In this document: positions 43,128 to 52,580 of the stretch, piece after piece
Layout of the letters: every line of letters begins with the position of its first letter
Position numbering within the stretch: the stretch's first letter is position 1
Translations under genes and position numbers: made by a program
Notes under the pieces: generated by a model
Seen by the model: the letters and a program-made list of their open reading frames with translations, nothing else
Databases searched by the model: none
What the model was told of the DNA's origin: nothing
Assembly: GCA_965261925.1 (NCBI GenBank)
Contig: OZ253486.1
Location: 1,550,001 to 1,614,000, forward strand
Length of the DNA stretch: 64,000 nt
Origin: Bin87 sp965261925
GTDB lineage: Bacteria; Chloroflexota; Dehalococcoidia; Lucifugimonadales; UBA3495
Direction of reading: 5' to 3'

Positions 43128-45735
43128 CCAGATCGTCCTGGACGTGAAAACGCCCTCGGATACCCTGACCCTAACCGTCATGACAGAGCCTCGATGTTGG
43201 TAGTCAAGGCACCAACACGGCCACCTTCACCGGCTCCGTGACCACCGCCGGTACACAGGCATTCAGATCCGATGATTTCACAAGGGCTCGCAGCGCCGCT
43301 GCTGCTCTCAACCCAAGAGTTACCGTTTTCCTGATCACGACGGGTACCGGACATGTGGAGCTGGGGACCACCACCGGTGGCGACGAGGATACGGTCGGCC
43401 CCTACAGGTGGACCATCGAAAACTCTTCCAGAAAGTCCACCGACGGCGGAAACACGTACACGTCGCAGTCTTCGGCGAACTTTCCTCGTTTCAACGTCGT
43501 TGGCCACGCTAATGACACGCTGAGCATCCTGGAATCCAGGATCGTTTCCGAACCGTACAACGGGGTGGCCTACGCCGCCGGGGAAAACATAGAAGTCCGG
43601 GTCTCCGTGGTCGGCAGCGTCCGGGTCCTCGCAGAGTCCCTGACTGACAAACTCCGGTTTGGCGACGCCGCGCAACATGAACGGGAAGCCAGCCTGGTAA
43701 CCGTCTGCGGCACCTACCGCGCTACTCACGTAGAGATCACTGGGAGGTTCCCACGTTACCACCTCTACTGTTCCTACACCGTCCAGTCTGGTGGCGTGGA
43801 TGCCGACGGCGTGGTCCTTGACGCAGATCCCCTGGGAAGCGTGCCAGACCGCAGGATCGAGTTTGCGAGAGACAACCGGGTGGCGATGGACCTGTCTGCA
43901 CCGGCGCACATCCCGGACGCCGGGCAGCGGGTGGACGGGTCGCAGTCCTACGAATGCGATGCCGTCTTCTGCGCCTATGTGACCGCTTATGACCAAAATT
44001 GTCCACATTACCTGAAATCGGAGCCGGCCTATTGGGGACGGATTTTGAAGAAGCATCACAGGGCAATATATCCGGACGGCAATTCAGTTATGGCGACCAC
44101 CCGCACTTCGTCATGTCGCATTACGTTGATTTCACACCTCCCGACCCCGGCGAAGAGGGAAGCTCCCTGGTAGCCATGTGACTTACGTCCGGCCTCCTAC
44201 AGGAGCAGGCGCTCGAACGCCCCGGCTGGGATTCTGGAGGCAAGACTCTCGAATTCTCCAATGCAAGAAGGTCTGCCTTTTCGCCCCGGGATTAGAAGAA
44301 GACGGCATCGAACGTTGGGTTTGGTACTCTTGGAGCACGTCAGGACTACGCTGGGAAGTGGGCGGACGTGTCCTGACCCAGGTGGTTGAACTGCCGGTGG
44401 CCGCCAGTTTCGATGCGGCGACCTGCGCGGGAGCCGAGGGCGGGTCACAGACGGTGACCGTCACCCTCGGAGACTCCTTTGAGACACAGACCGTAACACT
44501 GCCCGTCACGGTCATCGCCAACGGCGGGGCCACGGACGCCGACTACTCCGGCATCCCGGAGAACCTGGTCTTTGCCCCCGGCGAGACCACAAAGTCCTTC
44601 AGCGCAAGGGTGGTCGATGACGCTGAAGACGACGACGGCAAGAGCATCACCCTCACTGACAACGACGACCCCGATGTCGACGTTGAGTTCGGCGCAGCCA
44701 CCTACACCGTGGCCGATGGCAGTAGGCAGTCAATCAGCGTCAACCTGAACGCCGACCCGGTGCGGATGGTGATCATCCCCATCATCACGGCCAACCAGGG
44801 CGGGGCCGCTGCCGGCGACGACTACCCGGGAGTGCTCGCCAGCGTGACGTTCCACACGGGTGAAACGTCGAAGTCCTTCACCTCCGCCGCCACCGAGGAC
44901 CAATCCGCCGACAGCGGTGAAAGCGTGCTGCTGGGCTTCGGCACTGTGCCCGACGCGCGAGTGAGCGAAGCCACACCAGCGGGTACGACGGTGAACATCC
45001 GGCAGACCTCCGACATGTTTGCTCTCGAATGCACCACGTCAGTGTGGTGCGCCGACCTCGAGCTCGTCGACTGGGGCTCCACGGACTGGGGTTGGTTCCG
45101 CATGATGTGGACCAGCCTCAGGACACCATCTTCACCTTCAAGGGCGTGGATTACGCCGTGCGCGCCGTCGAGATGCACGGGGACACACACCCCGTCCTGG
45201 CCAACTCCTGGAGCCGGGAACAGCAGAATGGGTCCACCTCAGATTTACTGTCCACACCGGTCGTGGAGGCACCGGTCCGCCGCCAGAGCACTTCGAGGAC
45301 TGGGTACTGCGCGTCGACGGAGTCCAGCTGCCGTTCAGCGCCGCCATTGCGAAAGGTGGCGGAGCCTTCGTATGGGCAGACTCCGATCTCCAGGAGGTGT
45401 ACAACGACTGGACGACTTCGACGATCAACAAGATCGGTATTGAAGAGGTGGCCGCCAGCGAGCTGCCGGACCCGCGCCGGCCCGGAACACCCCGGGTGGT
45501 GAACGCCTACACGGCAGGACCCTACGCAATTAGGGTCAACTGGCTGCCGGCCGACTGTCTCTACTACCAGCCGAACCCCACGGGCTACGTTGTCCAGTGG
45601 AAATCGGCCGCGGCGAGTTGGGACAACTCAGCGCATGTAATGGCACGCGAGGTGCCACACCCTTCTGGCTCTTTCCATACGAAGATCGAAGCCGGAGTTT
45701 GCGCAAAATGTAGCAACAGCAAAAAGACCGAGTAA
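43128..45735 (+). pseudogene. Broken Calx-beta/fibronectin-type surface protein gene
   Basis: No long intact frame covers this stretch, but consistent protein-like pieces do. 43238-44173 encodes a beta-rich segment of unknown family. 44178 onward has two Calx-beta-like repeats (PVAASFDAATCAGAEGGSQTVTVTLGD... and DVEFGAATYTVADGSRQSISVNLNADPVRMVIIPIITANQGGAAAGDDYPGV). After a frame change near 45110 comes DTIFTFKGVDYAVRAVEMHGDTHPV, and after another near 45250 HFEDWVLRVDGVQLPFSAAIAKGGGAFVWADSDLQEVYNDW. A fibronectin-III-like end follows (PGTPRVVNAYTAGPYAIRVNWLPADC...YVVQWK). Such modules build large exported adhesins. The 5' end was removed by the IS21 fragment. Confidence 0.72.
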
Positions 45736-45738
45736 TCT

Positions 45739-45770
45739 GGCCGGGCCCAAATCCCACCTGGGGCCCGGCC
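45739..45770 (+). terminator. 10-bp GC stem hairpin
   Basis: GGCCGGGCCC (45739-45748) pairs exactly with GGGCCCGGCC (45761-45770), with a 12-base loop and TTGCTCGT following. It sits four bases after the last stop of the surface-protein remnant. It is a plausible terminator with a poor T-tract. Confidence 0.6.
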
Positions 45771-45866
45771 TTGCTCGTCCTGCCGGATGCCGTTGTACCC
45801 GTAATCGTTCCCGGCGCAACGCGGTTCACCAACCCGACCGGGCGGGTTGGTTCGAGTTTGGATGCG

Positions 45867-45962
45867 AACTCCGCCGCGTCAGAATTCCGCCGCGTCAGAA
45901 TTCCGCCGCGTCAAAACTTCGCCGCGTCCGAACTCCGGCGCATCCGAACTCCGGCGGGTTCG
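45867..45962. repeat. Six imperfect 16-bp tandem repeats
   Basis: The unit is about AACTCCGCCGCGTCAG; units 2 and 3 read AATTCCGCCGCGTCAG/A, unit 4 AACTTCGCCGCGTCCG, unit 5 AACTCCGGCGCATCCG and unit 6 AACTCCGGCGGGTTCG. The array ends 65 bases before the ATG of the phosphatase gene at 46028, so it occupies the promoter region. The function is unknown. Confidence 0.85.
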
Positions 45963-46027
45963 GTTGTCGGCCGCGAACGCCGGATGCTAGACTGCCGCAT
46001 CCAGCCCATATCTGTGAGTCTGCTCTG

Positions 46028-46858
46028 ATGTCAACCGGTCCCGTCGACGAACTGCCCGTTTCCCGCTCCGGCCAGTCTGCCCTTTCCGTCTGCGAAACGG
46101 CCGCCCGGCGCGCCGGCGAGCTCGTCCTGGGGCGTTTTCAGACCGATGTGGAGGTCAGCCTCAAGGGCCGCGCCAACGTGGTCACCGACGCTGACCTGGC
46201 TTCGGAAAGGCTGATACTCGATTACGTATCCGAGGAATACCCCGATTTTGGCATACTGTCCGAGGAGTCCGAACCGGTCGCCGGAACGTCACCCTACACG
46301 TGGGTGGTGGACCCCATCGACGGCACCCGCAATTTCGCCGAGGGCATCCCACATTTCTGCATCGTCGTTGCCATCTCAGATGGTGACCAGGTGGTCTGCG
46401 GCGTCACCTATGACCCCGTCCGTGACGAAATGTTTGCCGCGCAGCGCGGGCGCGGGGCCACGCTCAACGGCGAGCCCATGCAAGTATCTGACCGCGAGGA
46501 CATCGACGAGGCCGTCCTGGGCTTTGATTTGGGCTACGACTTTGGCCAGGCCAAGCACCTGCTTGAGCTTGCCGCGGACGTTTGGCCCCGGGTCCAGGGT
46601 TATCGGCTGATGGGCGCCGGCGCGCTTGGCCTCGCCTACGCCGCCTGCGGACGCATCGACCTCTACTTCCACCATAGCCTGTCCGCTTGGGACATCGCGT
46701 CGGGGGTCCTGCTCGCCCGCGAAGCCGGCGGCGCCGTCCTCGACCGCGCCACGCTGGAGGACGCCACGCTCTTTTCGCCGGGTCTCATCGTCTCAAACCC
46801 ATCGCTGGTGAAACAGTTCCTCGCCCTCACCGAGGGCTCAACGTGGCGCTCCATGTGA
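46028..46858 (+). CDS. Inositol-monophosphatase-family phosphatase
   Basis: The 276-residue protein contains ILSEESEPV (Glu79/80), WVVDPIDGTRNF (Asp95, Asp98, the metal-binding motif) and SAWDIASGVLLAREAGG (Asp222), all required for Mg-dependent phosphate-ester hydrolysis. Substrates in the family include inositol phosphate, histidinol phosphate, fructose-1,6-bisphosphate and PAP; the exact one cannot be set from sequence. Full-length for the family. It is the first gene of a plus-strand set followed by a dipeptidase 92 bases later. A 16-bp tandem array lies directly upstream. Confidence 0.9.
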   Translation: MSTGPVDELPVSRSGQSALSVCETAARRAGELVLGRFQTDVEVSLKGRANVVTDADLASERLILDYVSEEYPDFGILSEESEPVAGTSPYTWVVDPIDGTRNFAEGIPHFCIVVAISDGDQVVCGVTYDPVRDEMFAAQRGRGATLNGEPMQVSDREDIDEAVLGFDLGYDFGQAKHLLELAADVWPRVQGYRLMGAGALGLAYAACGRIDLYFHHSLSAWDIASGVLLAREAGGAVLDRATLEDATLFSPGLIVSNPSLVKQFLALTEGSTWRSM

Positions 46859-46950
46859 TCGCTGGTCGCCGCGTCCAACCCGTACCGTCACTCAACCCGG
46901 CACCCTTGCCGCTCGATTGCCGCTGCCGCTCGCCGGAAGGAGTATTCCCC

Positions 46951-48063
46951 ATGACTACGCAGATATTCGAAATGGTCCGCGAAGTAGGACGTGTGCCGTC
47001 GTCGGAGGTCCCGCTCAGCGCCGCCGAACAGACCCGCTTCGAGCGCATCATGGAGCAGGCGGTGATGATTGACGTTCACCAGCATCCGTTCCTGCTGCCG
47101 GAGGACATGGACCGGTTCATCGAGTTCCTGCGGACCAGCCGCTACCAGTATGGCTACCAGGCGGTCGAGGCCGGTGGATGGTCGGCCGTGACCACCGCCA
47201 GCGCGTTCAGCGGGTTCAAGAGCACCACTGACATGTCATTCATGGAGTATGAGGACATCGCCGCCGAGGTTGGTGGCATGCTGGCCGACGTGGCGACCCA
47301 AGACAACATCGTCAGGGTTGGTAACGCCGATGAAATCATGTCGGCGCGCCAGCAGGGCAAGATCGGCTTCCTGCCCACCCTGGAGCACCTGGCCATCGGG
47401 AACCGCATCGAGCGGGTGGACGCCCTGTTCGGCATGGGAGTGCGGCTCGCCGGCATCACCTACAACCGGCGCAACTTCATCGGCGATGGCCAGACCGAGC
47501 GCAACCCCGGCGGGCTCAGCGACTTCGGCGTCGCGGTGGTCCACCGCATGAACGACCTCGGGATGGCGGTGGACCTGTCCCACGCATCGACTCCCACCGC
47601 CATGGACGCCATCGAGATTTCCCACGCACCCACGGTCTTCAGCCACAATGCCTCCTACACCCTGCGTCCCAACGGCCGGACCCGCCGGGACGAGGAACTC
47701 CTGGCCTGCGCCCGCGCCGGCGGCCTGGTCTGCATCACCGCGGTCCCCAACTCCCTCAGCGACGACCCCGAGCAGGACATCGAGTGCGTCCTGGACCACT
47801 ACGATTACATGGTCAACCTGGTGGGTGTCGATCATGTGGGCATTGGCACGGACAGCACCGTTGGTGACCACGTGGCTTTCCACCGCGTGCTGCTGGGCCG
47901 CGGCCCCGACCAACTGCCCGCTCCCTATCTCAACGGCCTGGAGTCCCCGGCCGACGGCAAGAACATCGTGCGCGGCCTGATCCGCCGCGGCCACTCCGAC
48001 GAAGACGTCCTCAAGATAGTGGGCGGCAACGCCCTGGACTACTTCCGCCGCGTCATCGGTTAA
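46951..48063 (+). CDS. Membrane dipeptidase family (peptidase M19) hydrolase
   Basis: The 370-residue TIM-barrel metal hydrolase has MIDVHQHPFLLP (His43, His45), FLPTLEHLA (bridging acid region), MAVDLSHAS and APTVFSHNAS (His ligands) and VGVDHVGIGTDS (Asp), the M19 renal-dipeptidase pattern. Members cleave dipeptides, often with a D residue, or related amides. I chose the ATG at 46951 with AAGGAG eight bases upstream; the frame is open further back but overlaps the phosphatase gene. No signal peptide. It lies between a phosphatase and a UROD/MetE-like gene, all co-directional. Confidence 0.9.
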   Translation: MTTQIFEMVREVGRVPSSEVPLSAAEQTRFERIMEQAVMIDVHQHPFLLPEDMDRFIEFLRTSRYQYGYQAVEAGGWSAVTTASAFSGFKSTTDMSFMEYEDIAAEVGGMLADVATQDNIVRVGNADEIMSARQQGKIGFLPTLEHLAIGNRIERVDALFGMGVRLAGITYNRRNFIGDGQTERNPGGLSDFGVAVVHRMNDLGMAVDLSHASTPTAMDAIEISHAPTVFSHNASYTLRPNGRTRRDEELLACARAGGLVCITAVPNSLSDDPEQDIECVLDHYDYMVNLVGVDHVGIGTDSTVGDHVAFHRVLLGRGPDQLPAPYLNGLESPADGKNIVRGLIRRGHSDEDVLKIVGGNALDYFRRVIG

Positions 48064-48098
48064 TCCGGTGTTTAGCCTGGGTCCGACCGGGAGTAGAT

Positions 48099-49154
48099 AT
48101 GCCTGACGCAAAGAGCTGGGCGCACCTGGTGGGCAGCGTCCCCCTGCCCGACGCGGAAACGGTGTTCCGCACCGTCAGTGATGCGTGGGGCTCACACCTG
48201 CGCCGCATCTCCGACGGTGAAACCGGCCGCCGCGGTCGCTGGATCTGGTTCCAACGGGAGATGCTGGAGCAGCATCCCGCCATGGAACCCGACCTGGACG
48301 AGCCGCCCTACGCCCTGTACCAGTGGGACGGCCAGTTGCTTCGGGAGACGCGATACCTGCGCTTCCGCTCAGACGCCGATCCAAACGCCGTCAACTTCCC
48401 CACCGGCTACGCCGAGGCGGCCCTCGAGTCCTTCGACCTGTACACGCGCCTGCAGGCCGACGGGGTGATACCGCCCGACGCGCTGTTCCAGGTATCGCTG
48501 CCCACACCGATGGCTACTGCATACATGTACGTCAGCCCATCTTCCCGGGACGCGTACCTACCCGCCTACGAGCGGTCGCTATTGTCCGCTGTGGACCGGC
48601 TGCTGGCGTCGGCTCCCCACGACCGCTTGTCGATCCAGTGGGATGTGTGCCAGGAAGTGCTGCTGTTCGAGGACTATTTCCCGCACCGGCCCGCCGACTA
48701 CAAGGAGCAGGTCTTCGCGGAACTCGGGCGTCTGGGCTCTGCCATCCCCGACACCGTAGATCTCGGCTACCACTTGTGCTACGGCTCTCCGCGTGACGAA
48801 CACCTGGTGATGCCCAAGGATATGGGGATACTCGTCGAAACTGCCAACGGGATCACCGACGGTTTGGGACGCCGGCTGGACTTTATCCACATGCCCGTGC
48901 CCCAAGACAGGACGGACGCAGAATACTTCCAGCCATTGGATGGGTTGCGGCTAGCCGCCGAGACCGGGTTGGTCCTGGGCTTGATCCACCACGACGACGA
49001 AACTGGAGATCGGGCCCGCACCGCCGCCGCCCGGGGTTTTGTCGGTTCATTCGGTGTTGCCAGCGAATGCGGCTGGGGTCGCACTGATCCCGCCCGGGTT
49101 CCCGGCCTGCTGCAAGGCCATCGTCGCGCCGTTGAGTACATCAACGCAAACTGA
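48099..49154 (+). CDS. UROD/MetE-like fold protein of unknown substrate
   Basis: A 351-residue protein. The start WAHLVGSVPLPDAETVFRTVSDAWGSHLRRISDGETGRRGRWIWFQ and the end ASECGWGRTDP resemble cobalamin-independent methionine-synthase-type (UROD/MetE superfamily) barrels, in which G-S-P, D-GE and a late C-G-x-G/G-W-G region line the active site. The length is about half of MetE, so it would be a single-barrel relative and not a methionine synthase. A late Cys (ASEC) could be a zinc ligand. It starts 35 bases after the dipeptidase and ends 23 bases before a PNPOx-like gene, so it is likely in one operon. The specific reaction is unknown. Confidence 0.7.
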   Translation: MPDAKSWAHLVGSVPLPDAETVFRTVSDAWGSHLRRISDGETGRRGRWIWFQREMLEQHPAMEPDLDEPPYALYQWDGQLLRETRYLRFRSDADPNAVNFPTGYAEAALESFDLYTRLQADGVIPPDALFQVSLPTPMATAYMYVSPSSRDAYLPAYERSLLSAVDRLLASAPHDRLSIQWDVCQEVLLFEDYFPHRPADYKEQVFAELGRLGSAIPDTVDLGYHLCYGSPRDEHLVMPKDMGILVETANGITDGLGRRLDFIHMPVPQDRTDAEYFQPLDGLRLAAETGLVLGLIHHDDETGDRARTAAARGFVGSFGVASECGWGRTDPARVPGLLQGHRRAVEYINAN

Positions 49155-49177
49155 CCGCCGGCAACGCGAGGAGCGAA

Positions 49178-49621
49178 ATGATACGTCTGACCGAGGAAAT
49201 GTCCAGCCTGATCAACCGTGCCCGGGACGACGGTTACCCCTGCATCGTGGCCACCGCCGCGACCGACGGCACCCCCAATTGCGGTTACATCGGAACCGTG
49301 CTCACCGTGGGCGACGACACTCTGATCTACCGCGATCGTACGGGCCGTAACCCGCTGGATCACATCGAAGAAAATCCGAAGGTGATCGTCCTCTTCCGCA
49401 ACACCGGGCAGGACGCCGGCTGGAAGTTCCGTTGCACCGCCACCGTCCACCGCGATGGCAAGGTGTTCGAGGAGATGACCGACCGCCTGATCCAATCGGG
49501 TCTGGTGAACGAACGCTACCTGCAGGACAGCGTCGGCGCCATCGTCGTCCTGCGCATTGACCAGGTGCTGACCCTGTTCGGAGAACTGCTGCAGCAACGG
49601 GAACCCGGCCTCCAGTGGTGA
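49178..49621 (+). CDS. Pyridoxamine 5'-phosphate oxidase-like flavoprotein
   Basis: The 147-residue split-barrel protein reads GYPCIVATAATDGTPNCGYIGTV, then LIYRDRTGRNPLDHIEENPKVIVLF, the usual 'A-T-DG-P...A...NL..NP-V-V' pattern of the PNPOx-like fold. Such proteins bind FMN or F420 and reduce or protect small molecules; the substrate is unknown. The ATG at 49178 follows GAGGAG. It is the last gene of the four-gene plus-strand set; tRNA-Ser follows on the opposite strand. Confidence 0.85.
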   Translation: MIRLTEEMSSLINRARDDGYPCIVATAATDGTPNCGYIGTVLTVGDDTLIYRDRTGRNPLDHIEENPKVIVLFRNTGQDAGWKFRCTATVHRDGKVFEEMTDRLIQSGLVNERYLQDSVGAIVVLRIDQVLTLFGELLQQREPGLQW

Positions 49622-49638
49622 TCACCCGACCGTATGAT

Positions 49639-49726
49639 TGGCGGAGGGAGTGGGATTCGAACCCACGAACCCGCTAGGGTTAACGGTTTTCAAGACCGTC
49701 GCATTCGTCCACTCTGCCATCCCTCC
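49639..49726 (-). tRNA. tRNA-Ser (TGA)
   Basis: An 88-base gene including CCA. The acceptor GGAGGGA pairs with TCCCTCC; the anticodon arm is ACGGT-CTTGAAA-ACCGT, giving TGA; a long variable arm (TAACCCTAGCGGGTT) marks a class II tRNA; the T-arm is GTGGG-TTCGAAT-CCCAC. Confidence 0.95.
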
Positions 49727-49925
49727 GAACCGCCGGACATCCATTGTAATGCCGATGGCCCGCGGGCGTACAGACCGGGCCGTTTAGGGTGCTGTTAGTC
49801 CCTAAACGATGACCCCGTCCAGTCCGCGGATCCTGTCTGACGAGAACGTGTCGGTCAAATCGATGACAAAAAGCGATACCCATCATCTGATCGAAATTTG
49901 CGCAACCTAACGAGGAGTCGACTGG

Positions 49926-50171
49926 ATGACCCAATCAGGGATCGATGCGGACAAGCACTATTCAGTGTTGTTTGGCGGGAATAAGGACAGCATACGGATT
50001 AGAATCGCTTGCGGTTCGGGAGCCGACGTTTCTGTCTCTCAGGTTATGGGAGCTTTTGTTCGAGAATTGGAAGAAGAAACCGTGAACACGACGGGCGGCG
50101 GGTCGTTGCTTATTGATTGCACAAGACATGGCAAATATCTTGGATTTTGGAACTGCTGCCAACGGGAGTAG
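49926..50171 (+). CDS. Small hypothetical protein
   Basis: An 81-residue frame (MTQSGIDADKHYSVLFGGNKDSIRIRIAC...) with GAGGAG eight bases upstream. Base composition is lower in GC than its neighbours. No motif is recognised: three Cys are scattered near the end. It lies alone between tRNA-Ser and the acyl-CoA-dehydrogenase-like gene. It may be a remnant or an acquired small gene. Confidence 0.35.
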   Translation: MTQSGIDADKHYSVLFGGNKDSIRIRIACGSGADVSVSQVMGAFVRELEEETVNTTGGGSLLIDCTRHGKYLGFWNCCQRE

Positions 50172-50451
50172 GATCAGAATCCGGAGGTGGCCAAGTTTCA
50201 ATGCCCTTAATGTTGGTTCCATTACGCGACGTTGAGTACGTTCTACCGTTAGAGCAAGGCAGGCGTCTATCACAGAGTCCGTGACCCCTGCTATGCCCGG
50301 TTGGATCCCGCAAGTTACGCCAGCCCCGAGTTGGACCTTCCTTGCGATCACCCCAACAAAACGAACGGCAGATGGTGGGGCCGGCGGCGGCTCGGGCTTC
50401 CTGGTGGCAGGGCTATAATACCCGCCACCGCATCACTGACGGAGCCGATCC

Positions 50452-51618
50452 ATGCCCGAAGACCTGGTCCGCGTAGCCGAAAGCCTTGTGCCGGAAATCC
50501 TGGCCAACCTCGACCGCATCGACGCCGAGTGCCAACTGCCGCCCGATCTTGCCCAGCGCATGGCCGCGCACAACCTCTTCTGTCTCTATGCGCCGCAGGC
50601 TTTGGGTGGTCCCGAGCTTGACCCTCTTACCGCTTTCCGCGTCGTGGAGACCATATCCCGGGCCGACGGCTCGGCGGGCTGGTGCGTATTCAATGGCAGC
50701 GCCATTACCGCCGCCGTCTCCAGGCTAACCGTAGCCGCCGTCAAGGAAATCTTCGGCGACCCTCCCGTCATGCTGGGTTCCGGCTCGGCCCGACCCGAGG
50801 GAACCGCAACCATCGCCGATGACGGCTACATCATCAACGGATGCTGGAACTACCTCAGCGGCATTGACCACTCCACCGCCCTGTTCCTCAACTGCCGCGT
50901 TCTGAAGCGCGACGGAGCTCCGGCGCTGAACGACGACGGCGCCCCGACCACCCACGTCGTCGTAGCGCCCGTTTCCTCCGGGACCGTGATCGACAACTGG
51001 ACCACCCTCGGTATGCGTGGCACCGCCAGCAACGACTGCGAGTTCACCAACCTGTTCGTGCCCGCGCGCCACACCTACCGGCGCGGCGATCCGTCGTATC
51101 ATCCCGGCCCTCTGTACAATCCGGCCCAGACCGCCATCCTGATCAGCTGGACTCTCGCCGCCGCCAACGCCCTGGGCATGGCCCGCGGCGCAATGGACGC
51201 GTTCCACGATCTGGCCACCGGCGCCGGCACCACCAACTCGCCGATGCTGCTACGCAACCGCGCCTATGTGCAGATCGCCGTGGGTGAATGTGAGGCTATC
51301 CTCGACGGGGCCCGCACCTACGTCCTGGACGCCGTGGGCAGCATGTGGGACTCCCAGGTGACCGGCAGTCCCGACCTCATGGATCGCGCTGTCCGCGCCC
51401 GCCTTGCCATAACCCATGCCATCCGCCGTTCGGTCGACGTTGTAGACCGGCTTTTCAACGTGGCCGGCACCAACGCCATCCACCGTTCGGTGGGCCTGGA
51501 GCGGTTCTTCCGCGACCTCCACGTCAGCGGCCAGCACATATCCGGCCTGCCCAACAACTTCGAGTACGCCGGCCAGGTCCTGATGGGCGCCGAAACGTCA
51601 GCCTCCCTCTATACCTGA
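50452..51618 (+). CDS. Acyl-CoA dehydrogenase-fold flavoprotein (HpaH/DszC-like group)
   Basis: A 388-residue protein. The N-terminal helical part contains LPPDLAQRMAAHNLFCLYAPQALGGPELDPLTAFRVVETISRADGSAGWCVFNGS, the GG.......VVE.ia.aD.S.gW pattern shared by flavin-dependent monooxygenases of the acyl-CoA dehydrogenase fold. A beta domain follows (GSGSARPEGTATIADDGYIINGCWNYLSGIDHSTAL), then a C-terminal helical bundle (VDVVDRLFNVAGTNAIHRSVGLERFFRDLHV). The catalytic Glu of true acyl-CoA dehydrogenases is not evident, favouring a monooxygenase or desaturase using reduced flavin. A Baeyer-Villiger-type monooxygenase gene lies nearby, suggesting a shared oxidative pathway. Confidence 0.85.
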   Translation: MPEDLVRVAESLVPEILANLDRIDAECQLPPDLAQRMAAHNLFCLYAPQALGGPELDPLTAFRVVETISRADGSAGWCVFNGSAITAAVSRLTVAAVKEIFGDPPVMLGSGSARPEGTATIADDGYIINGCWNYLSGIDHSTALFLNCRVLKRDGAPALNDDGAPTTHVVVAPVSSGTVIDNWTTLGMRGTASNDCEFTNLFVPARHTYRRGDPSYHPGPLYNPAQTAILISWTLAAANALGMARGAMDAFHDLATGAGTTNSPMLLRNRAYVQIAVGECEAILDGARTYVLDAVGSMWDSQVTGSPDLMDRAVRARLAITHAIRRSVDVVDRLFNVAGTNAIHRSVGLERFFRDLHVSGQHISGLPNNFEYAGQVLMGAETSASLYT

Positions 51619-51848
51619 GCCAGTCTGGCACCCAACCGTCCTGACGCTATCCCGAATGTCTCTGGCGCCGGGAGCGGGTGACAGTCGGACGTTAAGGCCG
51701 ATCCAACGTCCACCCGTCGTTCCTGCGAAAGCAGGAGCCCAGGACATCCGTGCCCAGTGGGACGCCGAACTCCGCTAGCCAACCCGCACGCTTCAGCGTT
51801 ACCGACCGTCGACGGGTTCTTCGTGTTACCGGATGGGTTCACGCACGC

Positions 51849-51886
51849 AAAAACCAGGGGGGCGTCCGGACGGACACCCCCTGGTT
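51849..51886 (-). terminator. Intrinsic terminator of the duplicated-barrel gene
   Basis: Read on the minus strand, AACCAGGGGG-GTCC pairs across a short loop with GGAC-CCCCCTGGTT and is followed by TTTTTGC. It begins 20 bases after the stop of the gene at 51906-52580, the classic layout. Confidence 0.8.
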
Positions 51887-51905
51887 CTTGGCCTACGGGT
51901 TGGCC

Positions 51906-52580
51906 CTATTCTGGGAATATCCGCTGATACACTCCCGGCGATCCGGCCCCGTGCACCATGTGCGGCCGCACTTCGTGGGTCCACACCGGTGTTACGATCG
52001 TGCTCCAGTTCTTCCAGGCCTCGCTCTCGGCCACTGCCAGCGACTCCATCTCGTGCACCGTCGCGTACTTGGGTTCGCCCATCACTGCCTGGAACCGCCG
52101 GGCGCGGATGTAGCCCGGTATGTCGGCACACATGGGCAGCCGCTCGTTGTTGTAGGCATTGTTCCACCGCTCTTCCAGGTGATCAGGCACCGACATCCGG
52201 CCCACCAGGATCAGCGGAGACATGCCCGCCTGTGCTGTCTCCTCGGATAGCTCATCCGGGTGCACTCGCTGGTACAGGTTCCGGATGTACTCCGTGCCGA
52301 TGACGCTGGGCGACATCCGCCGCGACCACTCCGTCGGTTCCTTCAGCCACTTCTGCCACTCGTCCGAGGACCAGGCCTCGTGGCTGTCCAATTCGTAGGC
52401 CGCCAGGTACTTTGGCCCGCCCTGGACCGCCTGATACCTCGCAGCGTCCAGCACGCCTGGTATCGAAAGCCGCTCCGGGATGTGCTCCTCGTTGTACCAG
52501 CGGTTGTACTCTTCGTCGTGCTCCGGCGCCACGTCGCTGTACACCAGTAACAGCCCGTCGCCCTTGCGTTTCGTCGTCAT
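51906..52580 (-). CDS. Tandem dimeric alpha/beta-barrel protein
   Basis: The 224-residue protein contains two related halves: LLVYSDVAPEHDEEYNRWYNEEHIPERLSIPGVLDAARYQAVQGGPKYLAAYEL (about 11-64) and LILVGRMSVPDHLEERWNNAYNNERLPMCADIPGYIRARRFQAVMGEPKYATVHEM (about 122-177). Each has the F/Y-N-W-Y-N-E-E-H-I-P pattern of EthD/DUF-type ferredoxin-like monomers that normally pair; here both halves are in one chain. Such proteins often bind or oxidise aromatic or ring compounds, or assist oxygenases. It is divergent from the monooxygenase gene at 52803, with a shared 220-base control region. It ends with an intrinsic terminator. Confidence 0.75.
   Translation of the reverse strand: MTTKRKGDGLLLVYSDVAPEHDEEYNRWYNEEHIPERLSIPGVLDAARYQAVQGGPKYLAAYELDSHEAWSSDEWQKWLKEPTEWSRRMSPSVIGTEYIRNLYQRVHPDELSEETAQAGMSPLILVGRMSVPDHLEERWNNAYNNERLPMCADIPGYIRARRFQAVMGEPKYATVHEMESLAVAESEAWKNWSTIVTPVWTHEVRPHMVHGAGSPGVYQRIFPE

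Noticed and set aside
51722..51735. CCTGC-GAAA-GCAGG mini-hairpin
   Set aside because: Short, single copy in the window, not at a gene end; too little to call a repeat family.
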